This document shows positions 1-6,843 of a stretch of 7,035 nt of DNA, piece after piece. Each line of letters begins with the position of its first letter. The stretch's first letter is position 1. Under the pieces are notes generated by a model, which saw only the letters and a program-made list of their open reading frames with translations, was not told where the DNA came from and did not search any database. Where the stretch lies: contig JAITTM010000088.1 in the NCBI GenBank assembly GCA_031286975.1, positions 1-7,035 on the forward strand, read 5' to 3'. The stretch comes from Coriobacteriales bacterium. GTDB taxonomy: Bacteria; Actinomycetota; Coriobacteriia; Coriobacteriales; UBA8131. Made by a program: the position numbers and the translations under genes.

Positions 1-2484
1 GGTAAAGTGCTTGCGCAGGACGTTTACCACGCCGGGCTCGTCGGTGTATTGTGAGGCATCCAGCTCGTCGATGATGCGCTGCATCTCCTCGATGTCGAAC
101 TCCCGGGTTGCCGCCAGCAGCGCCTTGAGCAGGGCGGGGTCGGGAGCGGCGAGCGTGGGGCGCGCATCCACGAACAGCGACTTTGCCTGCTCGATTTTCT
201 CCTCGATAAGCTCGAACTGCTCGATAAGCATCTCGACGCTTGCGATCAGGGCACCGTTGTCGCGGGCAACGGTGGCATAGTCGCCACCTTTTGCCGCCAG
301 TTCAAGCGCGCGCGCGGCGTCGCCGCAGGCCAGGGCATCGATACCGTAGCAGGCACCCTTGAGCCCATGCACCCGCACGGAGTATTCATTGAGGGAGTTC
401 TCGTCCACATTGCGCAGCTCCGCCAGCGCTTTGGGGGTACTCTCGATAAACGAATGCACGATGCGCATATAGATGGTGGCGCTATTGTTGAAACGCTTCA
501 GGCCCGCCGCAAAATTCACGCCTTCGATGGGGTTCTCGCGCAGGATCGCCTCTATATCTACTTTGTTGCTGCTGGACAGCCCGATAGTAGGCACCTTTGC
601 CTCCGTTTCTTCAAGGGATTCCCCTTTGCGACGACTCCATATCCACGTGTGCAGGACTGCATCCAGCTTCAAGATATCGATGGGCTTGGTCAAAAATCCC
701 TGGCAGCCGTTCTCCAAAAACATATTCTCGATACCCACGATGGCATTGGCGGTCAGCGCCACGATGGGAACATTCTTGGCATACTCGGTGCCGATCTCCT
801 TGCGGATGACACGGGCGGCCTGTATGCCGTCTATCTCGGGCATCATGTGATCCATGAAGATGATGTCATAGCGGATATCAGCGTCACGCACCAGCTCGAT
901 TGCCTGCCTGCCGCCCATGGCGGTGTGCACGGTCATGTTGTAGGGCTCCATCATGCCCTTGGCCACCTCAAGGTTGGTGAGCACGTCGTCGACGATGAGC
1001 ACCTTGGCAAAGGGCATCTGCACGTAGTCGATGCTCTTGATATGGCGACTGCGTCCCTCAAAGTACCTGAAACTCGCGAGGTTCTCGCTAAGATCCTCAC
1101 CGATGGGCTGCTCGTCCGTGACGGTTTGCTTGAGGCGGATGGTAAAAGTGCTGCCCTTGCCCAGCTCACTCTCGACATTGATGGTGCCCTCCATCAGATC
1201 GACGAGTTGCTTGGTGATAAAGAGCCCCAGGCCGGTGCCCTCGATGGCGCGGTGGCTTTGCAGATCGACCTGCGAATACTCGGTAAAGAGCTTGGAGATA
1301 TTCTCCTTGGCGATTCCGATGCCTGAGTCTTGCACCGCAAACACAAGCCAGCAATCCATATCAGGCGTGACCTCCGCGGAGATGGAAAGTGAGACTATGC
1401 CCTCAGAGGTGTATTTGATGGCATTGGACAAGACATTGTTCATGACCTGCTTCACGCGGAGCTCGTCGCCATAGAGACGGGTGGGGAGTTGGGGATCCGC
1501 GTTGAGGCTGAACGAGATGGGCTTCGAGCCGATGCGCACGAGGTTCATGCTCACCGTGTCGCTGATGAGGCTGGCAACATCGTATTCCATGGGCACGAGC
1601 TCAAAACGCCCCGATTCGATCTTCGAGATGTCGAGGATGTCGTTGATGATGTTGAGCAGCGTCACGCCCGATCCGTATATCTTCTCCAGATTGTTGAGGG
1701 TGGGGCGGGGCAGGTTCTTGCGCAGCTCAAGCTCAGCCAGGCCATTGACGGCGTTGAGCGGCGTGCGCAGCTCATGGCTGACGGTCGCTAAAAACTCGCT
1801 CTTGGCCCGGTTGGCTCTCTCTGCTTCAACGCGCGCCTTGTTGATCTCGGTCACGTCGTGAAAGACGGAGATATAGGCGCTCAAGGTGCCGTCCTGGTCA
1901 TGCACGGCGGCAGTAGAGGTGATGAAGCTGAGCACCTCGCCCGTGCGTGCGATCTCGATGTTGCGGTAGTTGATGATTGGCTCCATCGACTCAGTGGCAA
2001 GGCGGATATTCTCCTCCGCGTCACGCAAGAACTTCTCATCGCCCAAAAGCTTGACGACCTCCAAAAAAAACCAGCCTTCGATCAGGCCAAAGCTCTTGAC
2101 GTTGAGGAGTTTGAGCAGGGCGTTGGTGCAGTAGGCTAAACAGGCATTGCTGTCGAGCATGATGATGATGTCCGGGGAGTTCTCGAGCATTATGTTGAGG
2201 TAGCGCTCCTGGCGCGACTGCTCGGCTCTGAGCATGGTGGCCAGACGGTCTCGCGTCCCTGACACCTGGTCAAAGCGGAAGAGCTTGTTCTGCATGGTGG
2301 TGAGGCTGCGGTTCGCCTTCTTGAGTTGCAGGCGAAGCGCGGCATTCTCGGCACGCAGGGCAATCTCGTCATCCTTGGCTTCCGGTGGCACACCGGCGTT
2401 TTGCGGCGCAACGACCCTCTCTTCAGCCGACGGCTCAGATTGAGTGGTTTTTTTGGCAGGGTTTAACGAGTTGAAGAGTCTCAC
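1..2484 (-). CDS. Soluble hybrid histidine kinase (PAS-HisKA-HATPase-REC-Hpt), C-terminus off the window
   Basis: I translated this by hand from the minus strand. The frame is open for 828 codons to the left edge with no stop, so the 3' end is missing. An in-frame TGA at 2488-2490 forces the start to be at or after the GTG at 2482-2484; GGCGGTGA lies just upstream, 14 bases after the FIST stop. Order: charged N-terminus and coiled coil (about 35-100), PAS-like domain (about 95-215), HisKA with SHELRTPLNAV and phospho-acceptor H237, HATPase with N-box N354, G1 DSGIGI from D386 and G2 GTGLGL (416-421). A receiver follows with D499/D500, phospho-acceptor D545 in FMDHMMPEIDG and K600, then Hpt with HGLKGA at H706. 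The tail after Hpt resembles that of many Gram-positive anaerobe hybrid kinases, so probably only about 10-20 residues are lost. No membrane segment is visible, so it should sense in the cytosol. Likely role: ATP-dependent autophosphorylation and relay via REC and Hpt, perhaps to the HD-GYP regulator in the same operon. Runs of A7 (codons 10-13, coding strand) and T8 (codons 138-141) are possible slippage sites. Confidence 0.95.
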   Translation of the reverse strand, partial: MRLFNSLNPAKKTTQSEPSAEERVVAPQNAGVPPEAKDDEIALRAENAALRLQLKKANRSLTTMQNKLFRFDQVSGTRDRLATMLRAEQSRQERYLNIMLENSPDIIIMLDSNACLAYCTNALLKLLNVKSFGLIEGWFFLEVVKLLGDEKFLRDAEENIRLATESMEPIINYRNIEIARTGEVLSFITSTAAVHDQDGTLSAYISVFHDVTEINKARVEAERANRAKSEFLATVSHELRTPLNAVNGLAELELRKNLPRPTLNNLEKIYGSGVTLLNIINDILDISKIESGRFELVPMEYDVASLISDTVSMNLVRIGSKPISFSLNADPQLPTRLYGDELRVKQVMNNVLSNAIKYTSEGIVSLSISAEVTPDMDCWLVFAVQDSGIGIAKENISKLFTEYSQVDLQSHRAIEGTGLGLFITKQLVDLMEGTINVESELGKGSTFTIRLKQTVTDEQPIGEDLSENLASFRYFEGRSRHIKSIDYVQMPFAKVLIVDDVLTNLEVAKGMMEPYNMTVHTAMGGRQAIELVRDADIRYDIIFMDHMMPEIDGIQAARVIRKEIGTEYAKNVPIVALTANAIVGIENMFLENGCQGFLTKPIDILKLDAVLHTWIWSRRKGESLEETEAKVPTIGLSSSNKVDIEAILRENPIEGVNFAAGLKRFNNSATIYMRIVHSFIESTPKALAELRNVDENSLNEYSVRVHGLKGACYGIDALACGDAARALELAAKGGDYATVARDNGALIASVEMLIEQFELIEEKIEQAKSLFVDARPTLAAPDPALLKALLAATREFDIEEMQRIIDELDASQYTDEPGVVNVLRKHFT

Positions 2485-2498
2485 ATCTCACCGCCAGC

Positions 2499-3659
2499 CT
2501 AGAGTATACATACGATGAGCGAGTCGTTTTGCAGAAGACTTACCACGCTGTTGTCGTTCAGGCGCGTGGGGTAGATCTCGCCGCCCACATACACCACCTG
2601 ATAAGGTATCTGCGTGCCAAGAACCTCTTTGAACGCCTCGTGCTCCGCCATGTCGTTGAGCCCCAGCGCCCAGCTGCGCGCGGCGCAGACATAGGCGAGC
2701 ACCCCGCGACCCTGCGCCTGCTCCTGCGCTTTCTTGGCGATATAGTGGGCACCCTCCACCACGCTTTCAAGACTCATGACGGCAAAGGAGAGGTTCGAGC
2801 CAATGGGTGCGTTGCCGCAGAGCACGAGCGAGCCGTCATCGGTGGCCATGATGCAGGCGCGATAGTGGCGCGCTCCATCCTCCTGGTCAAACACCATGCT
2901 CAACGAGGACAAAGCCCTGAAATCATCATCGCCAAAGAAGCCCAACGACTTGAAAAACGTGACGGTGGGGTTGTTGTTGACCTTCTGCAGGACATTGTGA
3001 TCCGAGGCGGTTACCAGTGCCTTTTGTTTGACAATATCCTCTTCTGGCACGGATACCCGAAAGAATTGTGGGCTGACATCGCCAACCAGGGCAAGCAGCA
3101 CCAACGACGAGCTAAAGTACTCATCGTTTAAGAAGGTGTAGATATCCTCGAAATCAGGGTTATCGGAGAAACTCACGGCACCAAAGCTCGGTATGTCCTC
3201 ACCCAGGCCATCAAGCCTGCCGATGAACTCGTCGCCACCCACGTTGGTCAGGAAGGGGATAAAGGGAACAAAGAGCCCCGGGGTTTGCGGGAGCGGTTTG
3301 ATGAGATTGTCATAGAGCTTGGCAATGGCGGCATCCATGCTTGCAAAATCATGCACCGGGTCGGACACGCCAACGACGAACTCGACGTCATCACTCGTTA
3401 AGACGGACATCGTCAAGGCGATCTGCCCCTTGCCCTCGGGGCTTGAGAAGGTCAGCCCTGTGCAGCCAACCAGCGGGAAGCCAAGCGCTTCGCTCAAGGC
3501 GGCAACTGCCCCCTCTTTGACAAAGTCGGCATAGCAGTGCACGAGGGCCACAGAATTCTTGAGCTGGTTTTGCGCAAGATCAAGCTGTGAGAGCACCTCT
3601 GTTACCGCAGCGTCGATGTCATCGATCTCCTCCGTGAACGCAGTAAGTGTCTTTATCAT
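2499..3659 (-). CDS. FIST-domain sensory protein (FIST_N + FIST_C)
   Basis: This 386-residue protein starts at an ATG preceded by GAGG (3668-3671), eight bases away. It fits the FIST family, a predicted small-ligand-binding sensory module often encoded beside signalling genes; amino-acid-type ligands have been proposed but not generally proven. The N-terminal half (about 30-200) has the FIST_N pattern of an alternating hydrophobic strand, ALVHCYADF, and then the plausible core turn LVGCTGLTFSS (about 63-73). The C-terminal half (about 220-375) ends in the FIST_C pattern, with AYVCAARSWALG, then GGEIYPTRLNDNS (359-371) and LLQNDSLIVCIL at the terminus. There is no signal peptide, membrane span or output domain, so it probably acts by contacting a partner. 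It sits 15 bases after the HD-GYP regulator gene and 14 bases before the kinase gene, which makes the kinase the obvious partner. Family assignment is by recalled motif pattern, not by a profile search. Confidence 0.88.
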   Translation of the reverse strand: MIKTLTAFTEEIDDIDAAVTEVLSQLDLAQNQLKNSVALVHCYADFVKEGAVAALSEALGFPLVGCTGLTFSSPEGKGQIALTMSVLTSDDVEFVVGVSDPVHDFASMDAAIAKLYDNLIKPLPQTPGLFVPFIPFLTNVGGDEFIGRLDGLGEDIPSFGAVSFSDNPDFEDIYTFLNDEYFSSSLVLLALVGDVSPQFFRVSVPEEDIVKQKALVTASDHNVLQKVNNNPTVTFFKSLGFFGDDDFRALSSLSMVFDQEDGARHYRACIMATDDGSLVLCGNAPIGSNLSFAVMSLESVVEGAHYIAKKAQEQAQGRGVLAYVCAARSWALGLNDMAEHEAFKEVLGTQIPYQVVYVGGEIYPTRLNDNSVVSLLQNDSLIVCIL

Positions 3660-3674
3660 GGTGTAGGCCTCGCT

Positions 3675-4814
3675 TTATTGGTAGACGGCAACTTCTGGGG
3701 GCAGATCATCCCGATGATTGATGGCGATCTCGCGGAACTCATCTTCGTGACGTTTGAGAACCTCGACGAGGTAGGGGTCAAAGTGGGTACCGGCGTCTTT
3801 ATAGATGATGTCGAAGGCCTCCTCGGGAGTGAATGCCCGCTTGTAGGGGCGCACCGAGGTGAGTGCGTCATAGACATCGGCAACGGCGGTGATGCGTGCG
3901 CAGAGCGGGATGGCCTTCTCTTTGACACCTTCAGGATAACCGCTGCCGTCCCACTTCTCGTGGTGGCCGTAGGTGATGTCGAGAGCCGTTCGCAGCAAGG
4001 AGTCGTCCTCCATCTTTTGGATGGCGTCGCGGAGCATCTTGCTGCCCTCGGTTGGGTGGGTCTTGATGATGGCGAACTCGCTCTCATCCAAGCGCCCCGG
4101 CTTGAGCAGCACGGCATCCGGCATGGCGAGCTTGCCCAGATCGTGCAGCTTGACGGCGTCGATGATGTCGCGACCCTCATTCTCGGGTATCCGGTAGTCC
4201 CCCTGGGGGTTTGCGACGATGTCATTGACGATGACGGCGGTGTATGCGGTGGTGCGGTCGATATGAGCGCCGGTATCGTGGTCGCGCATATCGGATGCCT
4301 GCGCCAGAAGGTCGAGTGTGATACGGTCGCGCTGTTCCAGCTTCCGGTTTATGTTCTCGAGCCGTGTGTTGGCGTAGGCGATCTCCTCGGTTTTCTCCAC
4401 AACCATCTCTTCCAGATTGTTGCGGTGTCTGAAGAGCTCGAGTTGCAGGCGCACACGGGTGACGAGCGAGCGCTCATTGAAGGGCTTGAGCAGGTAGTCG
4501 ACGGCTCCCAACTCAAGAGCGGTGACCTCGTCCTCGCTTTTCTCGGAGCCGGTAAGAAAGATGACGGGGATGTTGCGCCAGTGCTCGTTGGCCTGCAGTT
4601 TGCCTAAAACTTCGAAGCCGGTCATTCCCGGAGGCATGTTGTAATCCAGGAGGATAAGGTCGGCACGGTTCTTTGACAGGAAATCAAGCGCTGCCTCGCC
4701 CGATTTGAAGGGGCGCACCGCGTAATCCTGTTTGAGCGCAGCGAGAACCGCGTTTAAGATGACAGGCTCATCATCGACTGTCAGGATTATCGGCTTTTGA
4801 CCGTCACTAGCCAT
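3675..4814 (-). CDS. Response regulator with HD-GYP domain, predicted cyclic di-GMP phosphodiesterase
   Basis: This is a 379-residue protein counted from the ATG at 4812-4814. I prefer that start over the upstream GTG at 4832 because GGAG sits eight bases before the ATG while the GTG has no good ribosome site. The receiver domain (about 7-125) has acidic D14/D15, phospho-acceptor D57 in LLDYNMPPGMTGFE, and K110 in LLKPF. A helical linker, probably coiled coil (about 128-165), leads to the HD-GYP domain (about 170-365). That domain has RDHDTGAH, the HD pair H224-D225 in HDLGK, H253 in KTHP, HHEKWDGSGYPEG with H284/H285 and GYP at 292-294, and ADVYDALTS with D313. All expected metal and GYP residues are present, so it should be active; the known reaction is hydrolysis of cyclic di-GMP to pGpG or GMP. 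It is the first gene of the operon and the likely phosphorylation target of the kinase two genes downstream. Phosphotransfer between them is inferred. Confidence 0.95.
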   Translation of the reverse strand: MASDGQKPIILTVDDEPVILNAVLAALKQDYAVRPFKSGEAALDFLSKNRADLILLDYNMPPGMTGFEVLGKLQANEHWRNIPVIFLTGSEKSEDEVTALELGAVDYLLKPFNERSLVTRVRLQLELFRHRNNLEEMVVEKTEEIAYANTRLENINRKLEQRDRITLDLLAQASDMRDHDTGAHIDRTTAYTAVIVNDIVANPQGDYRIPENEGRDIIDAVKLHDLGKLAMPDAVLLKPGRLDESEFAIIKTHPTEGSKMLRDAIQKMEDDSLLRTALDITYGHHEKWDGSGYPEGVKEKAIPLCARITAVADVYDALTSVRPYKRAFTPEEAFDIIYKDAGTHFDPYLVEVLKRHEDEFREIAINHRDDLPPEVAVYQ

Positions 4815-4822
4815 GATAGGTA

Positions 4823-4826
4823 CTCC
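4823..4826 (-). promoter_or_regulatory. Ribosome binding site deciding the HD-GYP regulator start
   Basis: The minus strand reads GGAG here, followed by eight bases and then the ATG at 4814. The alternative GTG six codons upstream lacks such a site, so this favours the shorter protein. Confidence 0.7.
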
Positions 4827-4873
4827 AATCACCTTCAGTGCAGAGGTTCGTCAAAACTGAGCGCTCATGGGCA

Positions 4874-4882
4874 AGTATACCA
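4874..4882 (-). promoter_or_regulatory. Extended -10 promoter of the signalling operon
   Basis: The minus strand reads TGG-TATACT, a TGn-extended -10 hexamer close to consensus. Transcription would start near 4867 and give a leader of about 50 bases before the HD-GYP ATG. I see no good -35 at 16-18 bases, which is common for extended -10 promoters but may mean an activator is needed. A dyad lies immediately upstream. Confidence 0.5.
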
Positions 4883-4902
4883 TCAGAATCCAGCAGAGCA
4901 GC

Positions 4903-4933
4903 GTGTTTTGGGAGTTGTGAATGAACAAAACAC
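4903..4933. promoter_or_regulatory. Operator-like dyad upstream of the signalling promoter
   Basis: Perfect 8-bp inverted arms, GTGTTTTG at 4903-4910 and CAAAACAC at 4926-4933, flank a 15-base spacer. They lie about 20-50 bases upstream of the predicted -10, where an activator or repressor would bind. A second overlapping dyad, CACAAT (4931-4936) and ATTGTG (4944-4949), adjoins it. There is no T-run, so it is unlikely to be a terminator. The binding protein is unknown. Confidence 0.4.
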
Positions 4934-4985
4934 AATTGGGCTGATTGTGACCGCTGCGCCAGGGTTATTCAAAGGAAGGCAGGGA

Positions 4986-5019
4986 TAAAACCGGGGGCAA
5001 ACGGGCTAAAACGCCCCGG
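4986..5019 (-). terminator. Rho-independent terminator after the aminopeptidase gene
   Basis: On the minus strand a GC-rich arm, CCGGGGC (5013-5019), pairs with GCCCCCGG (4991-4998, one base bulged), with a loop of about 14 bases, and is followed by TTTTAT. It lies about 70 bases past the aminopeptidase stop codon and before the signalling operon promoter, so it separates the two transcription units. Confidence 0.75.
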
Positions 5020-5108
5020 ATCAGAAGGCCCACTTGCCGCAGCAGCAGCCGAGGGAGGCATCCGGGAGTCCGCGCCAAGACAGTCCGGATCAGAAGGCCC
5101 ACTCGCCG
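5016..5108 (-). repeat. 24-bp direct repeat duplicating the 3' end of the aminopeptidase gene
   Basis: Copy A (5016-5039) and copy B (5085-5108) match at 23 of 24 bases; only one t/c position differs. Copy B holds the last codons and the TGA stop of the aminopeptidase gene (GEWAF-stop). Copy A encodes GKWAF-stop. The copies are 69 bases apart, a multiple of three, and the 22 codons between the two TGA stops are open in the same frame. Copy A also supplies the 5' edge of the terminator stem. Confidence 0.85.
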
Positions 5109-6331
5109 TCTTTGAATACGGGGATATGCTCGCCGCTTGCAGTGATGCCGGTGATCTGTAGGTCGGGGGTGCCTATCATGAAGTCGACGTGGGTGGCGCT
5201 CTTGTTAACACCGGCCGCGAGCAGCTCGTCCTCGCTTTTGGTCTGGCCGCCCTCCAGGCAGTCGGGGAACCCCTGCCCCACGGCGAGGTGACAGGATGCG
5301 TTCTCATCAAACAGGGTGCTGTAGAAGAGGATACCGCTTTGGCGGATGGGGGAGGTATAGGGTATCAGGGCGACCTCGCCCAAGCGCGCGGCGTTCTGGT
5401 CGACTTTGAAGATGGCCTCCAGCACGTCTTGTCCCACAGCCGCCTGGCAGTCAACCACGCGTCCCTCCTTGAATCTCAGCGAGAAATCCTCGATAAGCGC
5501 CCCATTGTGCACGAGGGGTAGGCTGCTGTACACCACGCCCTCGGCGCGCAGGCGGTCGGGTGTGGTGAAGAGCTCCTCGGTGGGCATGTTGGGGAAGAAC
5601 GCCGTGCCGTCGATGGTCATATCGCCACCGCCCTGCCAGATGCCGCGGGCGTTGAGGCCGATGGTGAGATGGGTGCCCCGGCTGTTGCGGTACTGCAGCG
5701 CATCGAACTGCTGCTCATTGAGCCACTGCTTGCGCTCGTTGAAGCTGGCGCGATGAGCCTCCCAGGCCAAGACGGGGTCGGGCGCGGTAACGCGGGTCGC
5801 CGCAAAGATAGCATCCCAGAGCTGAGCGACCGCCTGCTCGACAGGCACCGCAGGAAACACGACCCGCGCCCAGGCAGGCGCTGCCGCGCCCACGATGCAC
5901 CAGACCACCCTACCCAGATCGAGCGCGTCATAGAACTCCTTGCAGGCGGCATGGCTGGCAACAGCGCTTGCGACCGGTTTTGCCTGGTCGATGCCCACCA
6001 TCGCGTAGGGATCGCTCGAGACCACCGACAGGATGGCCGCACCCTCGCGTGCCATCGAGTTGTTGAGCAGGGCAGCCCACTCGGGCACGGACTCAAACAC
6101 CTCAAGGGGGCAGTTGTCATAGTGAAGACGCGCGATCTTCTCATCATGGAACTTGACTGTGACATGGCGGGCGCCCTGCGCGTAGGCCTCAGCGGTCAGC
6201 AGGCGGGCGAACTCCACGCATTCGGTGCTGATGGAGATGAAGAGCTCCTGCCCCGCCTTGAGATTACAGCCGCTTTTGATGATGAGTTGCGCGTACTTTT
6301 GCAGGTTATTGGTGAATGCTGTGGTGTCCAT
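5090..6331 (-). CDS. ampS: M29-family metallo-aminopeptidase (AmpS/PepS/AmpT type)
   Basis: This cytosolic enzyme would release N-terminal amino acids from peptides using a two-metal centre. The symbol is given at family level. I choose the ATG at 6329-6331 because AAAGG lies six bases upstream and the resulting 413 residues match the usual M29 length of about 410; the frame stays open 21 codons further but without a ribosome site. The N-terminal domain begins FTNNLQKYAQLIIKSG and GQELFISIST, typical of the family. The C-terminal catalytic part has NMPTEE with E253, RLGEVAL with E319, SPI, TLFDENASCHLA with H348, and THVDFMIG with H381 and D383. These five match the expected metal ligands. 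The position seven residues after H348, where I recall a conserved tyrosine in the family, is F355. The protein ends GEWAF. There is no signal peptide. It appears to be its own transcription unit or to follow the small membrane gene 165 bases upstream. A role in peptide nutrition or protein turnover is inferred from the family. Confidence 0.96.
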   Translation of the reverse strand: MDTTAFTNNLQKYAQLIIKSGCNLKAGQELFISISTECVEFARLLTAEAYAQGARHVTVKFHDEKIARLHYDNCPLEVFESVPEWAALLNNSMAREGAAILSVVSSDPYAMVGIDQAKPVASAVASHAACKEFYDALDLGRVVWCIVGAAAPAWARVVFPAVPVEQAVAQLWDAIFAATRVTAPDPVLAWEAHRASFNERKQWLNEQQFDALQYRNSRGTHLTIGLNARGIWQGGGDMTIDGTAFFPNMPTEELFTTPDRLRAEGVVYSSLPLVHNGALIEDFSLRFKEGRVVDCQAAVGQDVLEAIFKVDQNAARLGEVALIPYTSPIRQSGILFYSTLFDENASCHLAVGQGFPDCLEGGQTKSEDELLAAGVNKSATHVDFMIGTPDLQITGITASGEHIPVFKDGEWAF

Positions 6332-6337
6332 GGGTAG

Positions 6338-6342
6338 CCTTT
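6338..6342 (-). promoter_or_regulatory. Ribosome binding site deciding the aminopeptidase start
   Basis: The minus strand reads AAAGG six bases before the ATG at 6331. It supports the 413-residue product over the frame extension to 6394. Confidence 0.7.
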
Positions 6343-6412
6343 CAGGTTGGTGTTTTGCGGGCAGAACTCGGTGGTATGTTGCTGGCAAGGGCACCGCTTG
6401 CTTGCAAAACGT

Positions 6413-6434
6413 GCGAGAATCGAGCGAGAATCGA
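6413..6434. repeat. 11-bp perfect tandem repeat upstream of the aminopeptidase gene
   Basis: GCGAGAATCGA occurs twice head to tail (6413-6423 and 6424-6434). It lies about 80-100 bases upstream of the aminopeptidase ATG, between that gene and the end of the small membrane gene. It could be a pair of regulator sites one helical turn apart or a chance slippage product. Confidence 0.7.
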
Positions 6435-6440
6435 GTGAAG

Positions 6441-6454
6441 CGTATACCGATACG
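6441..6454. other. Small inverted repeat in the aminopeptidase leader region
   Basis: CGTAT and ATACG are 5-bp perfect arms around a four-base loop. On the minus strand the region reads CGGTATACG, which could also be a poor -10 element for the aminopeptidase gene. No T-run follows, so it is not a convincing terminator. Confidence 0.3.
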
Positions 6455-6496
6455 TGAGCGAGATCCGCAGCGTGTTTGGCTGCAAGCGATGACTCC

Positions 6497-6826
6497 TTAG
6501 TGTCTTGGCAGGGCATCGAAGAGCGAGCTGAGAACCGCGGTTATCCACACGCCAAAGATGCCATAGAGCACCAATGAGATAACGATGACGATGACGCTGA
6601 ACCGCACACCTTGACCTGCCCGCTCGCGGTCGGTCGTGCGCAAGGCGAACCACCAGGTAAAGGGTACCGCAAAGCTGAAGAGCAGCGTCCCGATCACCAA
6701 GAACAGACGATCCGCGGTTGAGAGAAGGGTGGTGAGGGGAGCAACAGAGCGCTGCACCCCTTTATGCGCGACAGGTTGGGCGGGGCTGCCCTGATTTGAT
6801 GCCTGGTTTATGAGAGAATCAGCCAT
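6497..6826 (-). CDS. Small protein of unknown function with two predicted membrane segments
   Basis: I do not recognise a family. From the ATG at 6824-6826 the product has 109 residues. Residues 1-40 are polar with no obvious domain (NQASNQGSPAQPVAHKG). Hydrophobic segments at about 41-62 (LFLVIGTLLFSFAVPF then TWWFAL) and 76-99 (FSVIVIVISLVLYGIFGVW) are joined by a charged loop, RTTDRERAGQGVR. If the positively charged loop is cytoplasmic, both ends face outward, but the N-terminal region is also basic so topology is uncertain. The start has no strong Shine-Dalgarno site. A TTG start at 6868 is in frame but also lacks one and would place repeat DNA inside the gene. Continuous hydrophobicity, sensible length and the same strand as its neighbours argue it is real. 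No terminator follows, so readthrough into the aminopeptidase gene is possible. Confidence 0.7.
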   Translation of the reverse strand: MADSLINQASNQGSPAQPVAHKGVQRSVAPLTTLLSTADRLFLVIGTLLFSFAVPFTWWFALRTTDRERAGQGVRFSVIVIVISLVLYGIFGVWITAVLSSLFDALPRH

Positions 6827-6843
6827 GATTTGCCATTCGTGCC

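Noticed and set aside
367..1326. A 319-codon open frame on the plus strand
   Set aside because: It lies fully antisense to the hybrid kinase, whose receiver and Hpt motifs are unmistakable. Its composition (His/Asp/Gly/Leu rich) is typical of a reverse shadow in GC-rich DNA.
2063..2070. An A8 run inside the kinase PAS region as a frameshift
   Set aside because: The frame is correct on both sides of the run, from the GTG start through H237, so the gene is intact as sequenced.
2529..3131. A 200-codon open frame on the plus strand
   Set aside because: It is antisense to the FIST gene, with no supporting motif.
3678..4607. A 309-codon open frame on the plus strand
   Set aside because: It is antisense to the HD-GYP regulator and has no recognisable motif or ribosome site.
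5669..6337. A 222-codon open frame on the plus strand
   Set aside because: It is antisense to the M29 aminopeptidase, with shadow-like composition.
6465..6490. GCAGC/GCTGC hairpin after the small membrane gene as a terminator
   Set aside because: The stem has only five pairs and no T-run follows.
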